The notes: generated by a model from the letters alone, not told the origin. A stretch of DNA of 64,000 nt from Salminus brasiliensis (GCF_030463535.1 NC_132878.1:33792261-33856260); one strand, 5' to 3'. Shown: positions 35,576-46,569, counted from the stretch's first letter. A program made the numbers and translations.

Positions 35576-36914
35576 GCATTTACTTTAGTTTCCTTCAATG
35601 GAAATCATTTCTTAATCATTTGCTTGCATTGTAATAATGTTTATGCATATAAATTAAAACATTATGTTTTAAACATGTCATATGTCAGTTTCCTGTTCTC
35701 TGCTTTCTGGGCTTCTTTTTACTCTTTACATTATATTGCATGTATATGCACATCCAGGTTTAAAGCATAGATGATTTAGCAATGAATCACCAAAATGAAA
35801 TTTGCATGAGTTCTGGGCAGTGTTTCTGTGTTTTCATATCTGTATCTGAATCCTTGCTTGTTTTTATGTGGATTTGTGGAATTGTGTTCCAACGCATTAA
35901 AAAACAGTTGTTGTTTCAGTAAACTAAACTGTTTATTATGCATATATTCAAAATCATATTTTGGGTAAAACACCCAGGTTTGGACAGAATACTTAATAAT
36001 GTTATGTATTCTATTACAATACATGTTTTTAGAACATGCATACACTCATACAAGAATACACTCATACAGCAAATTGGAAATATTAGCAGGGGGTTTAATA
36101 ATCAGTTATAACAGCTCTACTCACTTTTTGTCTTTGTGTCTTTATCTCAGTTGTGGTTTCTATTTTTCTGTCAATCCTTGAACAACATTCGAAGCGAGTG
36201 TAAGGATTTGCTACTTTTAAATCAGTCTGTGAGTTAGTCACGTGGTTGTGCACTAAATTCAAGCATTGAGAGTAGTTAAAAGTTATGGGTGTCATTTGTT
36301 TTGTTGACACATGCCTCATAGCTTTGCATTTACGTAATGTTACTAATGGACATGCCTTCACCAAAGAAGGCAGAAGCTTGGGATTGCTATCCCCAAGGTT
36401 GTCTTTTCTCCACTAGTGTGCCTCTTTGCTCAGTTCTGGGACTACATTTTCTAATTTATTTGACAATTCAAACCTTGTAAACTCTAAAATAACTCAAACT
36501 AACACAAAATTTGGTTGATTTAAGCAACTGTCTAAGGATCTGAAAACAAAAGTAGCTGATGCCCAAAAGCAGATATTTGGAGGTACCCAAGTATAATCTT
36601 GCTTGTAGTTTCTACATTGTGCAACGTTATTAAGAAATGGCAGTTCAGGGAAAATGTGGAGGTTAAGATGAACAACAGGTAAATCAAAACCCTCATATGA
36701 CCTACATGAATATTTAGCTCAGTCAAGAGGGTGGTACACTGTTCCACTGTGCACCATAATCTTAATGAAAGACAACATGCTTGGACCCCCTGATGGCACC
36801 CCCACATTAGGCGTGAATCTCCTGAATTTCTGTGAACACACAGCGACAAAGCATCACAATAACAAATTTTCTATTCAGACCCTTTTAGGCGGCTTGACAC
36901 TAGTTTCTTTGCCA
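35576..36914. other. Intergenic DNA, no gene seen
   Basis: AT-rich; short frames without exon context. Confidence 0.45.
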
Positions 36915-37640
36915 TGTGTCAGACCCTCGTTATCGCGGCCTCCCCCGGGGTGATCCTGGGCCAACGCCCACAGGCCCATTTAAGGACCCCCGCCTTGTTT
37001 CTGGCTGATTTGTGTTCGATTCATGTTCATGTGTTGCATCTGGTACTGGGAGCATTTAAGGAGCTGCCTGACTGCTATTCTCAATACGGGATGAACACTT
37101 GCAGAGATGGAACAAAGCAAGATATGTATTGAACACAAAAGGGCATCCAAAACAAGGTGCAGAGAAAACAAGGGGCAGCAAACTAAGGATCAAAACTAGA
37201 ACACAAACAGAAGGCGACAAACCAAGTAGCAAACACAACAAACCTGGGACTGGGAGGAGCAGGGAGTGACAGGTGACTTAACTAAGAAACTATACAAAGG
37301 AAGGGGACAAATGAAACCACAAGCCTAGCTTGGGATGCAGGGGAAAACTGAAAAACAGAGCTGCGCTCTGAGTAAACGAAAGGGGTAGCTGAAGAGCCAG
37401 CTGCCTGACAAGATAATAAGGCAAGTCCAACCTGAGTAGGCCGTGAATGCTTAGTGAGCTGGAGCCGCCAAGGAGCATGAGCAGGAAGCGACGTAACACG
37501 CTTGCTTCTAGAACCAGACTGGGATATATCTCAAACCAGATCAGAACACTAGCCAACATGAACACGCCACAGCTGAAATGGTCTAGAACCGGCACTGGGG
37601 TTGACTTCAAGCCTATGTTAGGTTTTGATGTCAAATTGAT
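36915..37640. mobile_element. LTR-like dispersed repeat, copy 6 (rearranged)
   Basis: A plus-oriented head (GTGTCAGACCCTCGTTATCG, GGCCCATTTAAGGACC) to about 37085 is joined to a minus-oriented remainder (AACAAAGCAAGATATGTATT, CACAAGCCTAGCTTGGG). The junction implies an inversion or two overlapping copies. Confidence 0.55.
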
Positions 37641-37747
37641 GCCTGGTGCCTGCTGGGTACTGTCTAACTTCATCACATTCTACAGTGCCTTTAATTCTTG
37701 TGTATGTTTTATTTTACTAAAGTTATATATGTATAACAACAACAACA

Positions 37748-37749
<2 letters not shown>

Positions 37750-37789
<40 letters not shown>

Positions 37790-37797
37790 CAATAATA
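37750..37797. repeat. (AAT)n microsatellite
   Basis: Run of AAT units with CAA interruptions, directly upstream of the relic stalk exon. Confidence 0.9.
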
Positions 37798-37822
37798 ATT
37801 CAAATGAATTATCTCCCTACAG

Positions 37823-38060
37823 GAGTCCCAGCTAACACTACAACCTCTACTGCAGAAGTCAACAGACCATCCCATCCAACCAATTCAACAAGAAAATACC
37901 AGCAAACACACAACACTGAACACAGTATCTGACACCAGCTGATGGCCATTCAGATAAAACTGTAGATCTGCTTATCTGTAAATTAGAGAATAACATATTC
38001 AGGTCCAAGTAGATTTCTCTATGGCTGATGGTGATGGAGTGGTCAGTCTGAAATAGAGAA
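37823..38060 (+). pseudogene. Receptor remnant: decayed stalk exon and tail exon
   Basis: After a CTCCCTACAG acceptor, GVPANTTTSTAEVNRPSHPT resembles the stalk exons at 58494 and 60831 ([18 protein letters not shown]), but the frame meets a TGA (37931-37933) and the donor reads TGATGGCC in place of GAAGGTAA. At about 38003, after a TATTCAG, GTCCAAGTAGATTTCTCTATG aligns with the tail exons, but TGA follows LYG. No leader, Ig or transmembrane exon lies between gene B and here, so this is the 3' remnant of a lost gene. Confidence 0.62.
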
Positions 38061-38239
38061 GTTCTCCAACATCAGCATGAATACACTATTGAGTAGCAAA
38101 GACATGGTTTCCTCTATTTGGTACAACACTTTAAAGATGTGTGTTTAGGGTGTAGATCTTGAGCTTTAATGGCTTTACTCTAATTACTTCTGGCCTCAGC
38201 GGGTACTGCATATAGACAGTGCTTCTATTTTGCTCTAGG

Positions 38240-38340
38240 CTCCCGTCCAACATGTGGACACTAAGGAGACACAGCTGCAGCTACTTTTGTGGGACTTATT
38301 AGGACTGCTCATATGCACCTCAGCTTAGGAATCTCTGCTG
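38240..38340 (+). repeat. Repeat shared with 45640-45740
   Basis: Both contain CTCTAGGCTCC, ACATGTGGACACTAAGGAGA and CTGCAGCTACTTTT. They lie downstream of two receptor units and probably duplicated with them. Confidence 0.65.
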
Positions 38341-38809
38341 TTGTGTTGGGGTCTGCACATACACATGCACATTTAACAAACCACATAACTCTGGACTGTC
38401 AGCTTTATTGTGCTAAATGACTAAAAACGTCTCTCTATCACTTTCTAACTATGTATAAGTTTTGTTTGGTAAATTGCTGGAAAGTAAACTAAAATTATGG
38501 GTATTGTAGTCAATGCTACAATGCCAACGGCTCTTATTTTCTTGCATATATCACTCACATACCTGTTTTTTTATATATACATCTATATATAAATCTGGAA
38601 ACAATGCCAGGTACTTCACTCACACTACAATTCATAAGATATATACTGGAAAAGGGAAATGCTTAAATGCAGGAAAGTGAAACTGGAGCTAGTTATGGAA
38701 CACCCCATTCAGGAGGCCATACAGGTACAAAAGTGACACACACCTTTCAAAACATTTAAAAAGGATATGTGTGTGTATTCTGACTTTGCCCATTTTTCTT
38801 CTGTTTCTC

Positions 38810-39103
38810 ATGTCCACTCTCTCAGCTTCTTACCCTGCACCTCTACCCTGAACCCCCACCTCATGTCCACTTCTTGGTCAATGCAGGTGAGAAACGATGC
38901 ACCACAAAACAGGAAACAGCAAGGGTTCTCATGACTCAGATGACACTGTGGCAATGTGTGGTTTAATGATTCTCACAACGGGTTTAAAGAAAGGCAGGTC
39001 AGTTCTGTCCACGTATATTTGGGGACAGCTTCTCTGTGCTGCACAGACATTAGAGTAGGGCTGGGTGTGTAGCTGTGAGGTCAGTGTTGTTTTACTAATA
39101 AGA
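38810..39103 (+). promoter_or_regulatory. Promoter module and 5' UTR of gene C
   Basis: ACCACAAAACAGGAAAC at 38901-38917 joins a RUNX-like ACCACA to an ETS-like AGGAA. TGTGGTTTAA is at 38957-38966, TTTAAAGAAAGGCAGGTCAG at 38983-39002 is the TATA-like region, and the 5' UTR ends TGTTTTACTAATAAGA before the ATG. Confidence 0.65.
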
Positions 39104-39152
39104 ATGTTGCTGAGCTTTTACCTTCTCTTCTTCGTACTTCACATTTCTGAAG
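39104..39152 (+). CDS. Gene C exon 1: signal peptide
   Basis: 49 nt, MLLSFYLLFFVLHISE, GAAG|GTGAGT donor. Confidence 0.85.
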
Positions 39153-42100
39153 GTGAGTGTGGAAATCTCTTAATTACAATGCTGTTGATGATAGTTCTGC
39201 TATAAAAATCCTATTCACATAATATAGTCAGACAATATAGTCAGTGTTTCTGCAGGGTGCACTCTGGTAAACAGAGGGAAAACACTAAGTATCACAGCAC
39301 ATATAGGAGGGTCAGTTCTGCTGCCCTGCTACTGCACTGATCTACACAACACATCTGCGAAAATCACCTGGAAGAAACTCAACATAACCAGAAACACATG
39401 GGAAGAGATATCCAGTGAGAGTTATCAGTACAGAGACAGAGTTCAGCTGTTTAATGACCACTCTCCAGCTTTCCTCTCTCTACTCATATCACACCTGACT
39501 AAAGAGGACAGAGGATGCTACAAGTGTGACATAGCATGGAGTGAATACCTTTATATCAAACTCACTGTGAAAGGTAAAACACTGAATCTTTTATTTGTGG
39601 TGAATTATAAATCTAATAACTATCTTAATCTATAAAGAAAATTTAAAAAGAGATTTCCGTGTTTTGGACCTCAGTGAAGTGGTCAGTGCTGTGTTACTAC
39701 ACTCTAAAAAATAAAGGTGCTACAAAAGGTTCTTTAAACAATACCATAGAAGAACCACTTTTATTTTTGTAATAGAGAAGTTCTTCACACTCACACATCT
39801 TTATGACAAACATGGTTCTTTATGGAACTAAAAGTGGATCTTCTATGGCATTACTCAAAGAGCCATTTGTTGCACCTTTATTTTTAAGAGTGTAGTATGA
39901 GTTGAACTCACGTCTGGTGGAATTGTGTGTAAATTTGAGAAGACTACTTAACGCCAACCCAACAAAGAGTACATGATTAGTGCTGGGTCAATTCATGTTT
40001 TTACTGCCTCCATTCATATAGAAGTTAGAAATTTAGACACATCTTTACAGGTACAGTGGCATGATTATTGCTTGACACATAATTTTCAAAATAGTTGTTT
40101 TGTTTGTTTATTGTTGACACTGATTTACTTCATTTACTTCATTTCTGCAGGCTGCAGTCTGGTAAACAAAGGAAAAACATTGTATATCACAGGTCATATA
40201 CGCGAGTCAGTTCTGCTGCCCTGCTACTGCACTGATCAGACCACACCTGAGACGTTCAGCTGGAAAAAATTCAACACAACCAGAAACACATGGGAAGAGA
40301 TAGCCAGTGAGAGTTATCAGTACAGAGAAAGAGTTCAGCTGGTTAATGATCACTCTCCAGGAAATCTCTCTCTACTCATATCACACCTGACTGAAGAGGA
40401 TGGAGGAGACTACAGTTGTAGAGTAAAAGGGGATGTCTATCTTTTCATCACTCTGGCTGTTAAAGGTAAAACTCTCTGAATATTTATTTTATTAAAGTCT
40501 TATCTTATCTAAATGAAGATATACAAAAGTGTGCTAAGGTCTGCAGTGAGTGTGTGTGTGCAGGTGTTGTTTGTGAATTGTGAGTTGTTCTACAGACAGT
40601 TTTGTTATTTACCAGTTTCATATCTGTATGATCAAACCGTAACATATGCACTGAGGCAGGCTGCATGTGCAGAAGGACTTTATTCGGGCTAAAGCAGGCA
40701 GGTCCAAATATAAGGCAGAAGAAGCACCAACAAGACACTAGAGATTGGAAAGTTAACAGTGACTTTACCGATAGCACACAAACTCAAATCTGGTTGGAGA
40801 GAGCGTAAATTTTAAACTATTTAAAATCCATCCCAGTGGTTAATTAGTGCAGAATCATTTCATTGACTGTCTCCATCCATATAAAAGCTAGAAATCTACC
40901 TTCACTAGTACATATACAACTTTAAACATCAGGAAAATGGCAGAAAGATGCCTGTGGATGTCTGTGGGGGGTCTTCTATTTTTCCATTGTTTTGTTTGTG
41001 AGAAAGAGCAGTGATGTGAACTAGACAGCTGGTCTTCACCAACAAGCAAGAGCAACAAGCAGTACTAAGCTGATACAGTTGAAAACGTGACCCATAGTGC
41101 TCTTTCTAATTAACAGTAAGATGAACCTTGTGTTTAGTGTTGGTTTAAACCAGAATTCATTTTGCATAATTATTATTAGTATTTATCATATACTTTTGGG
41201 TTGTTTTTATTGTTGTTTTTTTCTTCACGTTACTTACTAATGTGTGTTTCTGCAGCCTGTTCTCTGGTAAACAGTGAAAAGCCAATCAGTATTACAGCTC
41301 ACACAGGTGGGTCAGTTCTACTGCCCTGCTTCTGCACTGACCTACATGCCACACCTGAGCGATTCACCTGGAAAAAACACAACACAACCAGAAACACATA
41401 TGAAGAGATTTTCAGTGAGAGTTATCAGTACAGAGACAGAGTTCAGCTGGTTAATGATCACTCTCCAGCTAATCTCTCTCTATTCATATCACACCTGACT
41501 GAAGAGGATGAAGGAAATTACAGGTGTGAACTTCCAGGAGGTGAACTCAGAGACGCCCTACTCATTGTGAAAGGTAAATCATTATTTAAATGTGTATTTT
41601 CAACCCAGTCAAACTTTTTGTAAATGAAGGCATTAGGTACAGCACATGATCCACCACACGCCATCCACAGCACCACTATGTGCCCTGCAAGTCAGTTGGG
41701 AGAGTCCACAACACTTAGTTATCCTGTCCTGCTCAAGGCATCCAGGGCTCAACTGCTGACTCACAAGTTGCCTGCTTCTGTCCCTGTGCCAGGGGTCCTG
41801 TTGGCTCCTGTCCCCAAGCTTCCTACCCATGATTTCTTGGTCATCTGCCCTGCCAAGCAGTCATTGAGAAACCTTTGACGGGTCTTCAGTTTGAAACTGT
41901 GGAGGAAGTACCTTCAGGAAAAGGTTTTGAAGAAAAAGGTTGCTTGAGGTTCAAAGATTTCTCCACGGTGTCAAACTGAAGAACCAAGTTCCTCAATGAC
42001 TCCTGTGTCTGCTCAATGGGACCCTCCAGTTTCACATCCAGTTTTTGCCCCATGGTAAATCCAGTTCTGGCTCCAAATGTCACTCCAGGTCATTCTTCTA

Positions 42101-43217
42101 GGGTTGCTCCTGCAACTTATTCTAGTGTGGCCCCTCTCAGGTCCTACTTTGTTCTGACATGATACTGATCATAGAGATGCTCTATGATGTTCTTAGCTGG
42201 CCCTTTATTTCTGACCTTTCTGTTGCACTCCAGCCTTGGGTACTTCAATTGTTCCCTCTCTTAGCCTCAGGGGGTATTGCACATGGCTTGGCCATGTGTT
42301 TTGGCTAAGCTCCACCCCACACCTGAAGGTACATAAACAACCTCAGCAGACTTAAGCTTGAACTAGTAAGGACATATTAAGGTTCTGTTTGTGTGGGTCT
42401 TTGCCAAGTCTCTGTTTTTTCTAATTATTGTTTGTGCATTAATGTTAATTGGCTTTGAACCTTTTCCTTTTTCATTTCAACTATTGAATATAGACCTGCC
42501 TGTTTTTGACTCCTGCATGCTCTGACATTAACTATTGGATTATCCCAAAGGCTACGCTCAGACTCCAGGCAAATCACATTCGTTTCTAAAATCAGAAGCA
42601 GGAGAGATGAATGTCACTTTGGATTTCGGTTGTTGTTTGTCACGTTGCGAATGATGCAAAAAATTAAAAATAAAATAATTAAAATATCTATTAATTATTT
42701 GCCCACAATCAAATACAATGTATGCCTCTTGTCATTTCAAATGGCAGTTAATTGATTTCTCAGATAACCCCACTTTTTACATTTTTCACACTGTATTTTT
42801 GCATTTCTGTGAAACACACCTAAGGAATAACACAATTTTCACTTTATATTATTAACCAATTTAAAACATTTTTCATACTTAGCTGTAAACATTTATCCTT
42901 ATTGCTATTGCTTATAAAATATTACCAGTACTTGCTCTAAATCATACATTTTCTAAGATAACATAAAACTGATCTTTCTTGCAGGTTCTCCACAGTCTTT
43001 GCCCTTTGTCCCCTTTGCCTTGGTTACTGTGATCTTTCTCCACATTGTAGTAGCTGTGGTTTATCACACCAAGAGAACCAAAGGTACAAACAATTCAATC
43101 AAGATGTTCTCATGCTGATAATCTTCTGATGTTCTGTGAGAATTAACACCTGTCTCCAATTCAGGTCCTGCTAGAGTTCACTACAGCACTGCTGATGGAG
43201 TGGTCCGTCTAGAGTAG
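39104..43217 (+). CDS. Gene C: three-Ig receptor with short tail lacking a consensus ITIM
   Basis: Exons: 39104-39152 leader, 39256-39573 Ig1, 40151-40465 Ig2, 41256-41573 Ig3, 42985-43083 transmembrane, 43165-43217 tail, 383 residues in all, every internal exon phase 1-1. The domains keep LPC(Y/F)C, (I/F)(T/S)WKK and the F-strand Cys; Ig1 reads EDRGCYKCD, an extra Cys two residues before the canonical one, and has lost the NLS sequon (FLS). No stalk exon was found in the 1.4-kb intron before the membrane exon. The tail RVHYSTADGVVRLE (Y373) is homologous to the gene B tail, but Ala at Y+3 breaks the ITIM pattern. Gene C could be a non-inhibitory or decoy partner of the ITIM-bearing genes (inference). 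Confidence 0.8.
39256..39573 (+). CDS. Gene C Ig exon 1
   Basis: 318 nt, phase 1-1, GCTLVNRGKT start, LPCYC, KITWKKL, extra Cys in GCYKC. Confidence 0.85.
39703..39896. repeat. Palindromic MITE in intron 2 of gene C
   Basis: Arms CTCTAAAAAATAAAGGTGC and GCACCTTTATTTTTAAGAG face each other with related inner repeats (AGAACCACTTTTA / TAAAAGTGGATCTTC-type). About 190 bp, non-coding, a common fish foldback element type. Confidence 0.8.
40151..40465 (+). CDS. Gene C Ig exon 2
   Basis: 315 nt, phase 1-1, GCSLVNKGKT start, LPCYC, FSWKKF, DYSCRV. Confidence 0.87.
41256..41573 (+). CDS. Gene C Ig exon 3
   Basis: 318 nt, phase 1-1, ACSLVNSEKP start, LPCFC, FTWKKH, NYRCEL. Confidence 0.87.
41620..42360. 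repeat. Unclassified repeat-like block in intron 4 of gene C
   Basis: GC-richer than the flanks, with open frames on both strands in parts (41624-41878 plus, 41886-42083 minus) but no recognised motif. It may be a decayed retroelement. Confidence 0.3.
42985..43083 (+). CDS. Gene C transmembrane exon
   Basis: 99 nt, [20 protein letters not shown] start; one residue (IVVA for IIVA) differs from gene B. Confidence 0.85.
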
Positions 43218-43634
43218 AGCAGTTCTTCAACATCAGCATGAATTCACCATTGAGGAGCCAAGACATGGTTATCAGTGACCATTCGGAATTTCCAAGAGTT
43301 CCTAAGGGGGATTGTTTAAGAATTGCTTTACAGATGCTGTTCATATAAAGACCAAAACCCAACTTGACAATTTGTCATGTATTGTACAAATATATGTAGT
43401 TAATTGGTACTGAGTCTTCCATAGTCTTATTTTGACAATGATTTCTTCAGTGCCTCATTCAAAGTTCATATTGTGTTTCAGTGGAAAAACAGAAATGCTT
43501 TATTGTGTTTTGTGTGTTTTTTAGTGTCCATCTGTTACATTCCAAGCCTTTTGGATGCACTGGCAGTATGTTGGGCTAACCCCTCAAAAATCCAATGGCC
43601 CACCAGCAAGCCGGAAGTGTTATTACAAACTTCA

Positions 43635-43725
43635 ATTACCAGAGGTTAGCCCCACTAGTTTGTACAGAAGTCCCTGTAGTTACTAAGTAATACACCGTAG
43701 TGTTTAAGCCTTGACGTGTTAAGGT
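43635..43725 (+). repeat. Dispersed repeat, inverted relative to 3930-4020
   Basis: GTTTGTACAGAAGTCCCTGT and TACTAAGTAATAC match the other copy in reverse. Confidence 0.55.
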
Positions 43726-43732
43726 GTTACTA

Positions 43733-43738
43733 AATAAA
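43733..43738 (+). terminator. Polyadenylation signal candidate, gene C
   Basis: AATAAA about 515 bases after the stop codon. Confidence 0.4.
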
Positions 43739-44619
43739 TTCAGTCATTGCTTAGACATGTTTGGATGCACATGATTTCTGTGCACACTTGCTCAGTGTTT
43801 TAATATATCAGTTGGTATTTCAGTTGGTGTGCTTTACTAGCCAAGTTTAGCTCTTGGTGTATTCAATTGTATGTAATAATCCATTGCCATCATTTTAGCT
43901 GAAATGCACATGTAATTTAGAGAATGATGTGGTATGTACTTGGAATACCATGACAGTGTCTCTCATTCATATAATTCCATATGTTTTAATGTGTTGCACA
44001 TAATTATGTTGTATTTCTATTTTTACCCTTCTTAGTCAACATTAAACAGATGACCTGAGCACTCTCTTCAGTGTGGTGATTGATGTTACTGAATTCTGTG
44101 GTTTTAGGTCCAGTGTGGATAACCAGACCCATTCTCTGGGTTGGTATGTAGGTTTCTCACAATGCACATGGGTGACACACCTCTTAGACTTCCTTGTCTT
44201 GAGACTTGAGAAACATTCCTTCACAGTAGGGACTTCCTTTTGCCATAAGTGTCATTGATAAAGAACTGACAGCCTAGTACTAAAATGGTTCGATATATTT
44301 AGACTCTGGAAAGGAATCAAGCCCACATGAGTTAATCTTTTTAGTAACATCTAAGGATTGGCCCGGTTCCTGGTTCATGCACCGGCCACTGGCTTGCCAG
44401 TGGTACCCCAAGGTAGTTTAAGTTCACTGTTAGCCCCAATTTCTCCATGAACATCCTCCAGACCCAAGAGGTCCCATAACTGTAACAACTTCTTCTGAAG
44501 GCCTTGAAATATGCACAAAAAAGTATACATAGACATACACACACAGACAAACAGACACACACACACACACTGTCAAAACACTTAAGACAGATACATGTCT
44601 GTTAAAACTATTCAACTTT

Positions 44620-45360
44620 CTTCTGTTTCTCATGTCCATGTCTCTCTAATCTAATGCAACCTCTTAACTTCTCACCCTGCTGACCCAACCTGCAACCCCA
44701 CCCCATGTCCACTGCTTGGTCAGTGCAGGTAAAAAACGATGCACCACAAAACAGGAAACGGTGAGTGTTCTCATGACTCAGGCGACACCATGGCAACGTG
44801 TGGTTTAGGGGTGTAAGGAAAGCTATAAAAGGCAGGTCAGGCCTGTCCAAGTACATTTGGGCACAGTTCATCTGTGCTGCACAGACATTAGAGTGGGTTA
44901 AACTCCAGTGAAGAGTTTCTGAGAGTGTGTATACAGGATTAGTGTAGGGCTGGGTGTGGAGCTGTCAGTGTGTTGTGAGGTCAGTGTTGTTTTACTAGTT
45001 ACTAGTGTTTTACATGTTTCACATCTCTGAAGGTGAGTTTGACATTCTCTTAATCATGATGCTGTTGATTCAAAATATTTTTGAATATATTAAAAATAAT
45101 AGAATATGTGTAAAATATATTTCATAACATTTGCTAAAACCAGCTGTCAATAAAATTATAAGAGATTACTTTTGTCATTAAAAGCTATTACAACTCCAAT
45201 TCCAAAATTGTAAATAAATGTAAATAAACCAGAATGAAATGAGTAGAGGCAGTTCCCCAACATCAGCATGAATTCAACATTGAAGAGTCATGATGTGGTT
45301 TTCAGTGGTCATTCCAGATTTTGACGTGTTTTTTGAGAGGAAGTGTCGATCCACAGAAGC
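44620..45360 (+). pseudogene. Receptor unit reduced to promoter, leader scar and 3' UTR
   Basis: The module is well kept: ACCACAAAACAGGAAACG (44743-44760), CGTGTGGTTTAG (44797-44808), and TATAAAAGGCAGGTCAG (44824-44840), the best TATA box of all the copies. The 5' UTR is normal to GTTTTACTAGTTACTAG, but the leader has lost its ATG and half its length (GTTTTACATGTTTCACATCT, about 45007-45026) before the GAAG|GTGAGT donor. Only 200 bases later, ACATCAGCATGAATTCAAC (45259-45277) matches the 3' UTR that follows the stop codon of gene C (43228 on). All Ig, membrane and tail exons have been deleted. Confidence 0.7.
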
Positions 45361-45639
45361 CGTTCATGTAGAGCCCAAACACACATTTTGTTATGCAAAA
45401 GCTAAGTGAATAATATGCTTTTATGCTGCACACTGTGTACAACACAAAATGTGTGTTTACAGCAGGGGTCCTGGGAGGCTGTGTTCCTGCACAGTTCCTG
45501 CTCATGCACACCTGATTCTCACCTGGTAATTGCCATGTTTAGTAGGTCTGTTAGTAGTTCTTTAGCTTTACTGTTATGGCATTCCTGGCTATGGCCTGTA
45601 TTGCTGCTTTGGACAGGCTATGTGCTCCTGTTGTGATCA

Positions 45640-45740
45640 GCTCTAGGCTCCGCCCACATGTGGACACTAAGGAGACCCTGCAGCTACTTTTCAGGACTCA
45701 TTAGGATTACTTTAAGCACCTCAATTTGTGGTCTCTATGA
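45640..45740 (+). repeat. Repeat shared with 38240-38340
   Basis: ACATGTGGACACTAAGGAGA at 45655-45674, followed by CTGCAGCTACTTTT. Confidence 0.65.
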
Positions 45741-45884
45741 TTATACTGAGTCCTGAGCATTATTATTATTCACTGATCAGCTATATTCTGCTGTTGTACT
45801 CCTTTTGTTCATTTTGGATATGCCTGCTCTGCTCCTGTCTGCCTTGATAGTGAGTTTTGGACAAGCTCAAATAAATCCACAACA

Positions 45885-45936
45885 TCACAAAGATTGACAC
45901 TAATATGATAGAATATGCCCCAATCAGACAATACTA
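45885..45936 (+). pseudogene. Orphan relic of a gene A-type ITIM tail exon
   Basis: Codons read NITKIDTNMIEYAPIRQY then TAA, aligned with the end of gene A (NITRTPTVTNTEDNIEYATI...). The IEYAPI still fits the ITIM pattern. The first half of the exon, including the acceptor and the first ITIM, is not recognisable, and no other gene A-like exon is near. Confidence 0.6.
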
Positions 45937-45954
45937 ATAACACCAGGACCTTCT

Positions 45955-46105
45955 CACCACAACCCTTACCTTCAACATAGCCCCACACCCACCAACTTCC
46001 ACCATCATTGCTATCATCACCACAGCAACCTTTCTCACTTCTACCACCACCAGCTCCACACTCCCACCACCACCACTCTCACCACGTCCTCAAACATCAC
46101 AACCA
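45955..46105. repeat. CCA/ACC-rich low-complexity tract
   Basis: Imperfect CCACCA units; would encode Ser/Thr/Pro-rich sequence if translated but no splice context is convincing. Confidence 0.6.
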
Positions 46106-46359
46106 AACCAAAGCATGTATGTATTGATATTTAATAAAATGTAACTTATTCTTTGAGCTTTAACACAACCTGATGTGTGATAACACAAATACAAATGTAA
46201 TGAGTAAAACCTTGTTTTCAGAAACCTGAAGCAAGAGCAAATCATCTCTGTGTTGTTTAGTAGAGGAAGAGGGTTTAGTATGGGTCAGAGTTTACACTGA
46301 GTGGTAAAAATGAGTTACAATTAGAAAGCAGTTTCCAGCAGGCAGCCATTTTGTGGCAT

Positions 46360-46393
46360 TTCACTTTCACTTTCACTTTTACTTTCACTTTTA
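46360..46393. promoter_or_regulatory. (TTTCAC)n tract resembling tandem ISRE/IRF sites
   Basis: The reverse complement contains GAAAGTGAAAGTGAAAGT, several overlapping GAAANNGAAA matches. It could respond to interferon regulatory factors or be only a microsatellite. No intact promoter is adjacent. Confidence 0.35.
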
Positions 46394-46569
46394 TTATTGA
46401 CATAGAGGCAGTGAGAGAGAACAGGTGTGTTCATGTTGGACTGCATTGTAGCCCACTTTATTTTTTTGTCACTTTTGTATTGGAAAATAATGCAGTCAGA
46501 GGTCCTAATGATTCTGTTCAGAATTTATGTGCTCAGTCTCACTCCATAAAGCTGGTGTTTAAATATGGT

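Noticed and set aside
37447..37932. 161-codon frame across 37.4-37.9 kb as a gene
   Set aside because: Its first part is antisense to the LTR-like repeat and its middle is an AAT microsatellite; only the last part is the relic stalk exon.
45955..46105. CCA-rich tract as a mucin stalk exon
   Set aside because: No phase-compatible acceptor and donor pair surrounds it and the intact stalk exons look different.
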